From Demequina iriomotensis (GTDB lineage Bacteria > Actinomycetota > Actinomycetes > Actinomycetales > Demequinaceae): a stretch of 64,000 bases of DNA. A program made the position numbers and the translations under genes. Positions 23,901-32,043 of the stretch are shown here, in pieces; positions within the stretch are counted from its first letter, which is position 1; the number at the start of each line of letters is the position of its first letter. Under the pieces are notes generated by a model. That model saw only the letters and a list, made by a program, of their open reading frames with translations, was not told where the DNA came from and did no database searches. The stretch spans positions 1 through 64,000 of the forward strand of contig NZ_BBME01000013.1 of assembly GCF_000971395.1 (NCBI RefSeq), read 5' to 3'.

Positions 23901-26900
23901 GCCGCGACGCTCACCGTCCATCCCGACCCCGGCGGCGGTCCCGCGATCGGGATCCTCTTCGGCGCGGCCGTCGAGTTCCCGGCGCCCATCCTTCTGGGCG
24001 CCTCGGGGCTGGGGATCTACGGCTTCCTCGGCGGCATGGGGATCAACTTCGCGCGGACCTACGACGCGAACGCCGATCTGCCGGTGCTCGACTGGGCGAT
24101 CACGCACCTGCGCAACGACGACCTCTTCACCCCCGACGCGTGGCACTACGACAAGGACGACTACTCCTTCGGCGCGGGCCTCGTCCTCGGCACCATGGAC
24201 GCGGGCTTCACGCTCAACCTCAAGGGCGTGCTGCTGATCTCGGTCCCCGGCCCGCAGATCACGCTGATGGCGCTCGCCGACGTCCTGTCGCCGGGCCTGC
24301 CGGAGCTGGGCGGCGACACCACGGCCTCGATCATCGCCGTCATCGACCTCGACCTCGGGCGGGGCACCATCCTCATCGCGCTGCGGATCGAGTACTCGGT
24401 CGGCACCTTCCTGTCGGTCAAGGTGCCCGTCACCGCCTTCTTCGACACCCGCACCACCGCGCACTGGTACCTCGAGCTCGGCTCCTACGAGCATCCCGCC
24501 ACGGTGAGGGTGTTCGACACCTTCACGGGCTCGGGCTACCTCGAGGTGCACGGCGACGGGCTGGCGCTGCCCACCGACCCGCCGCTGCAGGCGACCGGGC
24601 TGGTGTTCGCCACCGGGTTCCACATCGAGGCCGTGCTCATGGGGCGCGAGGACCTCGGGCTCTACTTCAAGGCCGCCGCGGGATTCGACGCGCTGCTGGC
24701 GCCCGACCCGCTGTACGTGGGCGGCATCATCGAGGTCAGCGGCGAGCTGCGCCTGTGGATCGTCAGCATCTCCGCGAGCGCCAAGCTCGACGTCATCTAC
24801 CAGGGCGACACGGACGCGCTGTGGGTCCACGGCAAGGTGCGCGGCAAGGTCGACTTCTTCTTCTTCAGCGTCGAAGGCTCGGTCGAGCTCACCATCGGCA
24901 CCGAGCCCGCACCTCAGCCGCCCGCCGTCCAGGATCTGGTCACGGGCGTCGGCCTGGTCGCGCGGTCGATCCACGTGCTCCTCGAGGGGGCGGCGGGCGG
25001 CGAGCCCGTCGACGGCGTGCTCGCCAAGGCGAGCGAGACCGGCGCGGTGCCCGCGGACGTGCCGATCGACGCGATCCCCGTCGTCTCCTTCCTGGCCCTG
25101 CCCCGGACCGACGAGGCCGACGTGCTCGGCGGCGTGCTCGGGAGCTACGCCGGTGCGCCCGCGAACCCGTGGACGCAGATCGGCGACCACTGGTGGAGGT
25201 ACGAGGTCACGGCCGTGCGACTCACTGGCGGCCCGCTGATCCCTCCCGCGACGCCCGGCACCGGCGTGGCGAGCGCGTGGTGGGTGCTGACGAGCGAGGC
25301 CGAGCCCTCGTCGCTCCAGCTCGCGCTGCTCGACTGGACGCCGGACGCCCACCCCGCGGCCGTGCCCTACGGGGAGGCGCTCACCTCGACCGTGACGCGT
25401 CGGTGGGGCACGGTGTGCGCCTCGCCCGCGCCGGCCGCACCCGTGCTGTGGACCTTCGACGGCCAGCCCATGGGCCCCAGCGCCTCCGGCTGGCGCCTCA
25501 CGGGGATCGCATGGCCGGACCTTCCCGGCACGGTGCGCACCGCGCCCGCACGCACCGGGCTGCGGGTGACCGAGCCGTGGCGCATCGCCGCGGCCGTCGA
25601 CGCGCTGCAGGGGACCGAGCCCGCCGCCGTCATCGGCGACGCCGTGGCGTGCTTCGACCGCCGGCCTCGCGACGGCGTCGCGGCGTTCGAGGCATGGGCG
25701 GCCACGGGGATCGACGGGCACAGCGCGCGAGCCGCCGTCGCCGGCGCCGCCGCGCTCGAGCCGCTCCACGCCCACCTGGACGCCGGTGGAACGCTCTACG
25801 ACTTCCCGGCCGCGCGCCAGGACACCGCCTGGGACCCCGCGACGCTGTCCGCCTTCGCGCGCGCGGGCGCCGCCACCGGGGCCCGGGCGACCAACGACGC
25901 GGGATGCCTCGGCGCGATCCTGCGCTCGCCGTCCCACGACCTCCCGGAGCCGGCGCCGCTCGCCGACGAGGACACGAGGCGGCTGGTCGAGGAGGCATGG
26001 GGCGCATCGGGCTTCGTTCCCGACCCGCTCGAGGACGCGGTGGCGTTCGCCCCCGACGCCGGCGAGGGCTGCGACGGCTTCGAGGACGTGACGATGCTGG
26101 TGCTCCTGCCGCGCATCGGCCTCGAGCTGGGCCTGCGGGTGGAGGCGCGCGGCCGGGACGGCGGCGTGCTCGCCTCGCGGCGCGTCGATGCCTCCGATCT
26201 GGTGCCCTCGCCTGTGCCGCTCCCGGACGCCTGGATCGACGTGGACCGCCCCTGGGCGGATCCGGTGTTCCGTGCCGGCCGCATGGCGGGACGCGTCATG
26301 GCATCGGAGAAGGTCCTTCCCGCGCTGGTGCGCCTCGACGGGCTCAAGGGCGAGGCGGCCAGCATCGTCTGCGGGTGGGATCGGCAGCCGGACCTCCCGC
26401 CGTTCCCGCCGTTCCACGTGGTCGCGCTCGAGGCGCGCCTCGCCTCCGAGACGCGCAGGCGGGACTGGGACCTCACCACGCTCAACGCGGACCAGCACGC
26501 GCTCACCACGGCGCTGTCGCAGCCGGCGGGCAGCGAGCCGCTGCTCACGCCGGGGACGGACTACGCCGTCGAGGTCGACTGGCGCGCCTCCTGGATCCCC
26601 GTCGCCGGCGATCCCCTCAGCCCGCCGACGGGGCAGGCGCCCGACGCCGGCCTGACGCCCGCCGACCTCCCGGCGGTGCAGACGGTGAGCCGCACCCAGA
26701 CCCATCGCTTCCGCACGCGAGGCAAGGCGGCGGTGCCCGCCGACGTGGTGACGGACCTGTCGCCATGGGTGCTCGCCACGGCGCCGGCGGCGCACGAGTC
26801 GGGCGTGTTCACGCGATCCGGGGTCTCGCTCACCTTCTCCTCCCAGCGCGTCGCCGCCCTGTTCGACGCCTACGACGTCGACCTCTACGCGGTGGTGCAC

Positions 26901-27794
26901 GCGGCCACCGGGATCCACCCCCGGCTGGCCGACCGGCCGGATGAGGCGACCCCCGAGGTGGGGCTGCAACCCGCGTCGCCGTATGCGAGCGCCGCGGACC
27001 CCTTCGGCGTCGCCTCGCCGTGGCGGGAGGCCGTGGAGGACCTCGTGGTGGGCGAGGGCTGCGTCGACGGGCGAGGCTTCACGCGCACCACCTTCACCGT
27101 GACGCTGCCCTACGTCTTCGAGCCGCTGACCGAGTACCTGCTCGACGTGCACGCCCGGCGCAAGGGTGCCGGGGGCACGGGCGACATCGTCTACCGCGTC
27201 CCCTTCCGTACCGGCCGGTTCGCGGACGAGGCGGAGCTCGCGGCGTTCATAGGCGAGGCCCGCGCGGAGGGCCGCGGCGTGACGCGCCCGTCCGCGCTTG
27301 CGGCGCTCGTGGGCGACGTCGCGGGTGCGACGCTCGACGACGCGTTCGAGGCCGCGGGCCTGGGCGCCCCCGAGGTGCCCGGATACCCGGCCCTGCAGGT
27401 GCTGTGGAGCACGGAGGCGGAGCCCCAGCCGCTCGCGGTGGTGGTCGAGTCGAGCGAGCCCGTCCGGCGAGCGCGCGCCGTGCCCCAGAAGGTGCATGCC
27501 TCGGCGAGCGACCCCGATCCCACGCACCACTACTGGGCGAGCGTCCCGTGGCCCTGGCTCACGGTCGCGGTCGCGACCTCGCCTGCCGCGCCCGGCCTGC
27601 CGGACGCTCCCGTCGACCGCATCGCGGCCGGCCCCGGCGGCACGCGCGTGATCGTGCTCCTGGGCCCCGGCGCCCGTGGCACGCGGCTCCGGCTCGACCT
27701 GGTGACCGACGCCGACGGGCCCGCGGGGGCGGCCGAGGTGCGCACCCCGCTCGCATCGATCGCGCTGGTGCGAGCACCGTGGGAGGTGGACTGA
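20955..27794 (+). CDS. Giant protein 1 (2,279 residues; OmpA-like segment, beta-rich core, Ig-like end)
   Basis: There is no signal peptide, membrane segment or coiled coil. Visible parts: residues about 1-480 are beta-rich domains. Residues about 505-565 resemble an OmpA/MotB-type peptidoglycan-binding fold (LTVDGYASYETAQDGYNRDL, followed by SRRRRDAAKAIL). Residues about 890-1,330 form a Gly/hydrophobic alternating region (FPAPILLGASGLGIYGFLGG, SVKVPVTAFFDTRTTAHWYL) that recalls, from memory, DUF6603-type giant proteins. Residues about 1,935-2,050 look like a bacterial Ig-like domain. The start is GTG at 20955, with GTG at 20967 also possible. The stop overlaps the next start (ATGA), so the two giants are co-translated. 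Function unknown. Confidence 0.7.
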   Translation: MRRIVTQWDELPDAARNGGALGVLEDALSASGATGPTQDGDWRVWTNTYRAPAALTLGANGGVAGATPIEFRDPNLTVEIGLHQTGGVDDGGWRVILQSPVVAVHLPFLSPAVYDAPNARLLPDPSVDRVRMVVGGLRLRLMQLAGASVQFDVLAASTSGPPTDRIYDLVRMEPPYATIGPGSTVGIGFRSAVLDLSDAAGPAGIPPGARAMPDAWQGFFLPEVRLFVQPPGLDDLYVTAAARDMYIGVGASAGVTAIIEAEVVNTAKLTVSAHVLTEEGAYIPVAIADPEAEPAQGTASVPAVSTLFIDTHGGSGANTVTIDPDNGAPLLGTRASIATDADGTTVDVTVHDDAAGITRRLSIALSRAAGVGGGGGGGAVTRLSVTPTSAAPPYRMVIDSLEPAVVRLEPEPPITGTVAWTSSAVPIVGAADEAAVTLDLSALSEANPLSSDLEVAISGPPEVVSDCYFLFDHPTRAELDDPAWALNREHTRDQPSPARDARAASRSYVDAAKDLATYLDTGTELTVDGYASYETAQDGYNRDLSRRRRDAAKAILAKAGFTQLKDGQPFGADNAHDGTPVRPDGPTPAPPIETDGSWWRARAWAPAAPPRTLAAALAASKETWGGDHTSKDVTPSRPAQPTCFRRIGVRIELLRGTLIRAEVWGEFDLSSAADSSKPGLGLTDQQHQDNPADGIVDFLVRLRLSEDRESWQTEAEFRAHDADKDGLYRRERGDGIPDAVLDSVGALAVLAPLTSAVSDLSPAAGSVVALGEIALGVAGVMTTQRLTLYGGRLVVSDGIVSADGATGDADAGYQVSVLFDVEATFAFNLKIIRTAPGKPMSARYKAIGVAAAWGSAADPGFTPRAVFEPAQGYTIDAPEGSLVARSPLDRILRIFGFTVSRDNPMFVEVQFGLGIELGILTVDTATVRATFSGDGTPDISVSRLAATLDVPGVLHGTGFVSISEAEISGGFDVSVASVGIRIAATLTVHPDPGGGPAIGILFGAAVEFPAPILLGASGLGIYGFLGGMGINFARTYDANADLPVLDWAITHLRNDDLFTPDAWHYDKDDYSFGAGLVLGTMDAGFTLNLKGVLLISVPGPQITLMALADVLSPGLPELGGDTTASIIAVIDLDLGRGTILIALRIEYSVGTFLSVKVPVTAFFDTRTTAHWYLELGSYEHPATVRVFDTFTGSGYLEVHGDGLALPTDPPLQATGLVFATGFHIEAVLMGREDLGLYFKAAAGFDALLAPDPLYVGGIIEVSGELRLWIVSISASAKLDVIYQGDTDALWVHGKVRGKVDFFFFSVEGSVELTIGTEPAPQPPAVQDLVTGVGLVARSIHVLLEGAAGGEPVDGVLAKASETGAVPADVPIDAIPVVSFLALPRTDEADVLGGVLGSYAGAPANPWTQIGDHWWRYEVTAVRLTGGPLIPPATPGTGVASAWWVLTSEAEPSSLQLALLDWTPDAHPAAVPYGEALTSTVTRRWGTVCASPAPAAPVLWTFDGQPMGPSASGWRLTGIAWPDLPGTVRTAPARTGLRVTEPWRIAAAVDALQGTEPAAVIGDAVACFDRRPRDGVAAFEAWAATGIDGHSARAAVAGAAALEPLHAHLDAGGTLYDFPAARQDTAWDPATLSAFARAGAATGARATNDAGCLGAILRSPSHDLPEPAPLADEDTRRLVEEAWGASGFVPDPLEDAVAFAPDAGEGCDGFEDVTMLVLLPRIGLELGLRVEARGRDGGVLASRRVDASDLVPSPVPLPDAWIDVDRPWADPVFRAGRMAGRVMASEKVLPALVRLDGLKGEAASIVCGWDRQPDLPPFPPFHVVALEARLASETRRRDWDLTTLNADQHALTTALSQPAGSEPLLTPGTDYAVEVDWRASWIPVAGDPLSPPTGQAPDAGLTPADLPAVQTVSRTQTHRFRTRGKAAVPADVVTDLSPWVLATAPAAHESGVFTRSGVSLTFSSQRVAALFDAYDVDLYAVVHAATGIHPRLADRPDEATPEVGLQPASPYASAADPFGVASPWREAVEDLVVGEGCVDGRGFTRTTFTVTLPYVFEPLTEYLLDVHARRKGAGGTGDIVYRVPFRTGRFADEAELAAFIGEARAEGRGVTRPSALAALVGDVAGATLDDAFEAAGLGAPEVPGYPALQVLWSTEAEPQPLAVVVESSEPVRRARAVPQKVHASASDPDPTHHYWASVPWPWLTVAVATSPAAPGLPDAPVDRIAAGPGGTRVIVLLGPGARGTRLRLDLVTDADGPAGAAEVRTPLASIALVRAPWEVD

Positions 27795-30700
27795 TGGGCC
27801 GGATCGCGAACCCCGCCTTCCTGCGCGGGGAGGCCGTGGCGATCCCGTGGGGCGAGATCGCGAAGGCGCAGACCGGGGTGATCGACCGCCGCAAGGAGCG
27901 CGCCGGACTCGTTGCCCGGCTCGCCTGGGCCTGCGCCGGCGAACTGGGCGCGCCGCACGGCGCCTTCACGGTGTGGACCCGCGGCGCCGGGCGCGAGGAC
28001 CCGCGGGACACCGACACCACCACCGAGGTCGCGCACGACGGGACCGTCCGCGTGGACTGGCGCGTCGCCGCGGGCCGCGTGGTGCTCGACTGCCTCGTCG
28101 CCGACCCGACCCGCCCGGTCCGCGTGGACCTCTGCTGGCGCGACGGCCGCAAGGAGGCCATCACCGCGAGCGCCTCGGTCTCCGCCGTCGCGGGACGCGC
28201 CCGCGTCGATCTCCGCACGTCCGGCGCGACATTCGCGCGCCTCACCAACGGGACCGACCCCTCGGTGACCATCGTCACGCTCGACGAGGTCGCGAACGCC
28301 GCCGACTGGGAGCCGCTCGAGCTGGTCGGCCTCCCCGCCACGGGCCCCGAGCTGCCGGGCGCCGACTACGACCTCGCCGACCAGGGGCTCCTGTCCGACC
28401 TGCAGGACCCGTTCAAGGCCGCCGTGGACCGGCTGCGCCGCGGGTCCCCGCCCGTCGGCTGGTACCCCGTGCTGCCATCGGGCACCGCCGCACCGCCATG
28501 GCAGGCGCCCGACCCCGAACGCCTGGTGACGCAGCTGGCCGCGGAGCTCCTGCCGCGCCTCGCGCCCCTCTACGCACCGGGGCTGCCCGAGCATGCGCAG
28601 GCCGCGCTCACCGGCCCTGTCGGGGTCGACGGCCCCGGCCGGCCCGCCGTGATCGACGCGGCGCCGTGGCCGCTGCTCAGCGTCCCCGCGCTGGGCGACA
28701 CCTACGCGAACCTCGCCCTGGGTTTCGGGACCGCGTACCCGGTCGGCGACGAGGACCAGCGCATCGAACTGCCCCGCGATCCGGAGTTCCTGGTGACCGC
28801 GACGTACCGCTCGGGGCCGGTCTTCCGCGCGGGCGGACCGGGCTGGAAGGTCGAGGTCCCGCTGCCGGCCGGCGAGTATGCGGCGTACGCGCCGCCGGTG
28901 CGGCACGCGCAGACGCCCGCGCCGGCGCCCTACACCGCGTCGCGCTACTCGCTGCATGCTCCCGCCGCCCTCGACGCGCCGTGGCGCGAGAACGTCCGCG
29001 CGACGTGGCCGCCCCTGCCGGCCGAGGCGGCGACCGTGCGCACCACGCAGGTGGCGCCCGTGCGCGCGCCGATCGGGGCGGTCGAGGCCGAGGCGCTGTT
29101 CGCGTTCGATGCGCAGACGGACGGCTGGCGCGTGCCGGGGATCCCGGCAGGAGCGGAGGGCGACACGGTGCACGCGACGGTCGACCCCCTCACCGACATC
29201 CCGCCCGGCAGCGGCGGCCGCCGCGACGTGTACGCCGCCGCGCTGGCGGACGTCCATGGCGTCTGGTCGCCGTGGAGCGAGGACGCGTACCTCGGCGCCG
29301 AGCCCGGCGCGGCCCCGCCGATGCTCGCGAACCTCCGCCTGGTCAGCACCTTCGCCGGGACGCCGCAGTGCCCGGCGAGCCTCGACGTCGAGGTGCTCGT
29401 CGAGTGGCACGAGAGGTCCACCACCTCGATCGAGCTCTCGGCGGTCCTGTACCCGATGTCCACGCCGGCGCAGCCGCCGCCGTCGGGCATCGGCCCCGAG
29501 AGCGTGCCGCCGGGCGCCTTCCGCCACACATGCGCCATCGCGTTCGCGGGCGACGCGCCGATGGGCGTCGGCTGCTCGGTGTCGCCCCTCGACGCGGACG
29601 GCGTGCCCGTCGGCGCCGCGGGGCCCGTGCAAGGAGACCCGCGTCGCTACGCGGTGCACGTGGCCCTCCCCGCCCTCGACTTCGGGTCCGCCCCGCGCTG
29701 GGGCGTCGACCTCTGGGCGCGCCGGGAGGTGGCCGTGGGGCCGACCCCCACGGCGTGGGCGCCCGCCGACCCCTCGCGCGCCATGATCGCCACCGCCGGC
29801 AGCCCCGTGCCGGTGGTGCCCTCGATCGTCCAGCTGCCCGGCGTCCCGTTGGCGAGCCTCCCGGACGCCGACGGCCTCTCGCACGCCAAGGTGGTCTGGT
29901 CGGCGCCGCCGGCCTCGAACGTGAAGACGTTCGCGATCTGGCAGGCGAGCGAGGTGTTGCTGCGCGAGCGCTGCGGCGTGCCCGAACCCGCGCCCGGGGT
30001 GGTGCCCGGCGCCCGGCTGCTCGAGCTGCGTCGGCTGCTGGTGGACCACCCGGAGGAGTGCCGCCTCGCCTTCCGGCGCGTGGCGGAGGTGCCGGGCGAC
30101 GCGCGCGAGGCGGACATCGCGCTGGCCCGTGGTGCGCGCGCCATCCAGGTGTTCGTGGTGACGTCGACGACCACGACCGGCGCCGACTCGCCCTGGCCCT
30201 ACACCACCGCCACCGCGGACTTCACCCAGGTGTGCATCGCCCCGCGCGTCATGCGGCCGGCGCAGCCCCTCGCGCGCCCGGCGGTCACCGCGACCGGGCT
30301 CCGCGTCGACCTCGCCGTCGCGAGCGACGTACCGGTCGGCAGGTTTCTCGTGTACGCCTGCCAGAGCTTCGACGCCGCGCGCCGCGCCGACTCGATGGGC
30401 GCACCCGCCCCGGCGGTGGCGCTCGCGCCCGCCGATCCGCCCGGCCCCGGCGAGACGGACGGCGTGACCGGTCAGCCGGTGTACCGCGCGGGCTGGGAGG
30501 CATCCCTCACCCCGAGCTGGCGGCCGTGGTACCTGCGCACCGTCGCCGAGCCCGATACGAGCGGGGTGCCTGAGAAGGGCTGGCGCGGGCTTCTCTCGGC
30601 CGCCTCCGACATCGTCACGGTGAGCGTGCCGCCCGCCATCCCGCCCGACCTCGACCCCCTGGTGGTGGAGACGGTGACGGCCGACCACACGGTGCTGGTC

Positions 30701-31408
30701 GCCCGCACGTCGACCGCGGCGCCGGTCGCCGACACCGACCTCGGCCCGCACCTGGTGGCCGGGCGCACGGGTGCCGGCGTGACGCCGCCGGACCTCGACG
30801 GCGCACCACCGGCGGCGCTGTCGAGCACGCCGACCGCGGACCCGTCGCCCTACCCCTCGCCCGGCGTCGCCGTGGTGACGCGTGGCGCGCCCGTCGACGG
30901 CAGGACGCCCCTCGCGGTGTGGTTCACCCGACCGGACGCATCGTCACCCGTGGAGGTGGGCCTGCGCCTGGTCGATCCCCTGGGCCGCGCCACGGTCCTG
31001 ACGGCGCACGTGGCGGGCTGGAGCGCGCCCGTCGCTCCCGACCTCCAGCTCGTGGCCGTCACGCGCGTGTCGCCCCTGGCGAGCGTCATCACCGTGACGA
31101 GCAGGGTCGACCGGCTCGCGGACCCGCCCTTCGTGCTCGCGGTCGCGGCGGGACGGCGCCTCGTCGTGTTCCCCGGCCCGCGTGACGGCGCCGCGGCGGC
31201 GCGGCTCACGGCATCGATCGCGCTGCCGCAGATCCGGCCCGACGGCGGCGGAGGCCTGCCGACCCGCGGGATCCGCTTCGCCTACCGCAAGGGCGTGTCC
31301 CGCGTGACGGCGTACGACGTCTACGTCCCGCTCGCCTCGCCGTTCTCGGCGACCGTGACGCTCACGTCGCCGGAGGGGGCGCACAGCGCCGTCCGCGCGT
31401 CGGGCTAG
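27794..31408 (+). CDS. Giant protein 2 (1,204 residues, beta-rich, unknown)
   Basis: The ATG at 27794 overlaps the stop of giant protein 1; the same frame is open back to 27020, but that part lies inside the first gene. No signal peptide or membrane helix is visible. The protein is Pro-, Ala- and Val-rich, with segments like fibronectin-type or Ig-like strands (for example LRVDLAVASDVPVGRFLVYA and VVWSAPPASNVKTFAIWQAS). An N-terminal part (GRIANPAFLRGEAVAIPWGE) has no recognised relative. Tight coupling suggests a stoichiometric partner of giant protein 1. A hairpin follows the stop by 8 bp. Function unknown. Confidence 0.68.
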   Translation: MGRIANPAFLRGEAVAIPWGEIAKAQTGVIDRRKERAGLVARLAWACAGELGAPHGAFTVWTRGAGREDPRDTDTTTEVAHDGTVRVDWRVAAGRVVLDCLVADPTRPVRVDLCWRDGRKEAITASASVSAVAGRARVDLRTSGATFARLTNGTDPSVTIVTLDEVANAADWEPLELVGLPATGPELPGADYDLADQGLLSDLQDPFKAAVDRLRRGSPPVGWYPVLPSGTAAPPWQAPDPERLVTQLAAELLPRLAPLYAPGLPEHAQAALTGPVGVDGPGRPAVIDAAPWPLLSVPALGDTYANLALGFGTAYPVGDEDQRIELPRDPEFLVTATYRSGPVFRAGGPGWKVEVPLPAGEYAAYAPPVRHAQTPAPAPYTASRYSLHAPAALDAPWRENVRATWPPLPAEAATVRTTQVAPVRAPIGAVEAEALFAFDAQTDGWRVPGIPAGAEGDTVHATVDPLTDIPPGSGGRRDVYAAALADVHGVWSPWSEDAYLGAEPGAAPPMLANLRLVSTFAGTPQCPASLDVEVLVEWHERSTTSIELSAVLYPMSTPAQPPPSGIGPESVPPGAFRHTCAIAFAGDAPMGVGCSVSPLDADGVPVGAAGPVQGDPRRYAVHVALPALDFGSAPRWGVDLWARREVAVGPTPTAWAPADPSRAMIATAGSPVPVVPSIVQLPGVPLASLPDADGLSHAKVVWSAPPASNVKTFAIWQASEVLLRERCGVPEPAPGVVPGARLLELRRLLVDHPEECRLAFRRVAEVPGDAREADIALARGARAIQVFVVTSTTTTGADSPWPYTTATADFTQVCIAPRVMRPAQPLARPAVTATGLRVDLAVASDVPVGRFLVYACQSFDAARRADSMGAPAPAVALAPADPPGPGETDGVTGQPVYRAGWEASLTPSWRPWYLRTVAEPDTSGVPEKGWRGLLSAASDIVTVSVPPAIPPDLDPLVVETVTADHTVLVARTSTAAPVADTDLGPHLVAGRTGAGVTPPDLDGAPPAALSSTPTADPSPYPSPGVAVVTRGAPVDGRTPLAVWFTRPDASSPVEVGLRLVDPLGRATVLTAHVAGWSAPVAPDLQLVAVTRVSPLASVITVTSRVDRLADPPFVLAVAAGRRLVVFPGPRDGAAAARLTASIALPQIRPDGGGGLPTRGIRFAYRKGVSRVTAYDVYVPLASPFSATVTLTSPEGAHSAVRASG

Positions 31409-31416
31409 GGTCGCGC

Positions 31417-31440
31417 CGCGTACCGCGGCCGCAGTACGCG
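31417..31440 (+). terminator. Hairpin after the giant gene pair
   Basis: A 7-bp stem, CGCGTAC (31417-31423) with GTACGCG (31434-31440), and a ten-base GC-rich loop, beginning 8 bp after the stop codon. There is no T-tract. It may be a weak terminator, or allow read-through into the small gene that follows. Confidence 0.45.
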
Positions 31441-31534
31441 CGAAGCCTGCGGCGGGACGATGCGCGGCGGGCTTGCGCTCGGGAGGCTGGGACCAGCCGA
31501 TCCGCCGGATCGCCCCGAGCCCGAGGAGCCGCGC

Positions 31535-32038
31535 ATGACCACCCCGACCCCGCCCGCGACCGCCACCCCGGCTCCGATCAGGACGGGCATCGGCCTCGCG
31601 ATCGCCGGGGCGCTCGCGATGACGCTCGGCGCCTTCGCGATGCGGGATGCCGAGCCTGCGGCCGCCGCGGCGGCCGATGTGCTCGGTGCGCCGTCGGAAC
31701 CGGCCACGGTGACGCTCGACGCGGCGCTGGATGCGAACGTGGCGAAGCTCGAGCACTTCCTCGACCTCGGCGGCACGCTCGACGCCCGCACGGAGGGTCT
31801 GGTGGTGCTCGACACCAAGGCGGCGGGCGCCGAGCGCGTGCTCGAGACCCTCGCGGCGGACGTGGTGCGCGCGCTGCACGCCGATCCCGCGCTCGTCACG
31901 GCGGCGATCGCGGACGCCGGCTCCTCTGCCGACGGCGAGGTGCTGGCGACGGGCACCGCCGAGACCGCGGACCTGCTGGTCATCTGCACGCGCTTCCACG
32001 GCGGGATGTCGCTCGCCCTCTCCGAGCGGACCGCCTGA
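31535..32038 (+). CDS. Small membrane-anchored or secreted protein of unknown function
   Basis: 167 residues from an ATG preceded by GAGGAGCC. After a Thr/Pro-rich start, a hydrophobic segment (about residues 18-37, GIGLAIAGALAMTLGAFAMR) is followed by an Ala-rich stretch, as in a signal peptide or membrane anchor. The rest is helical and acidic and ends with LLVICTRFHGGMSLALSERTA. No domain is recognised. It lies 126 bp after giant protein 2 on the same strand and is convergent with the amine oxidase, so it could be a third member of the giant locus. Confidence 0.65.
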   Translation: MTTPTPPATATPAPIRTGIGLAIAGALAMTLGAFAMRDAEPAAAAAADVLGAPSEPATVTLDAALDANVAKLEHFLDLGGTLDARTEGLVVLDTKAAGAERVLETLAADVVRALHADPALVTAAIADAGSSADGEVLATGTAETADLLVICTRFHGGMSLALSERTA

Positions 32039-32043
32039 GATGG

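Noticed and set aside
23235..27530. A 1,431-codon antisense open frame inside giant protein 1
   Set aside because: Arg/Gly/Asp-rich low-complexity translation without motifs. Absence of stops is expected on the reverse strand of such GC-rich genes.
27530..30751. A 1,073-codon antisense open frame across giant protein 2
   Set aside because: Same reason: it is a composition shadow of the coupled plus-strand genes.
20955..31408. Giant genes as a polyketide or peptide synthetase
   Set aside because: No ketosynthase, adenylation, carrier or thioesterase motif is present; the proteins are beta-rich and lack catalytic signatures.
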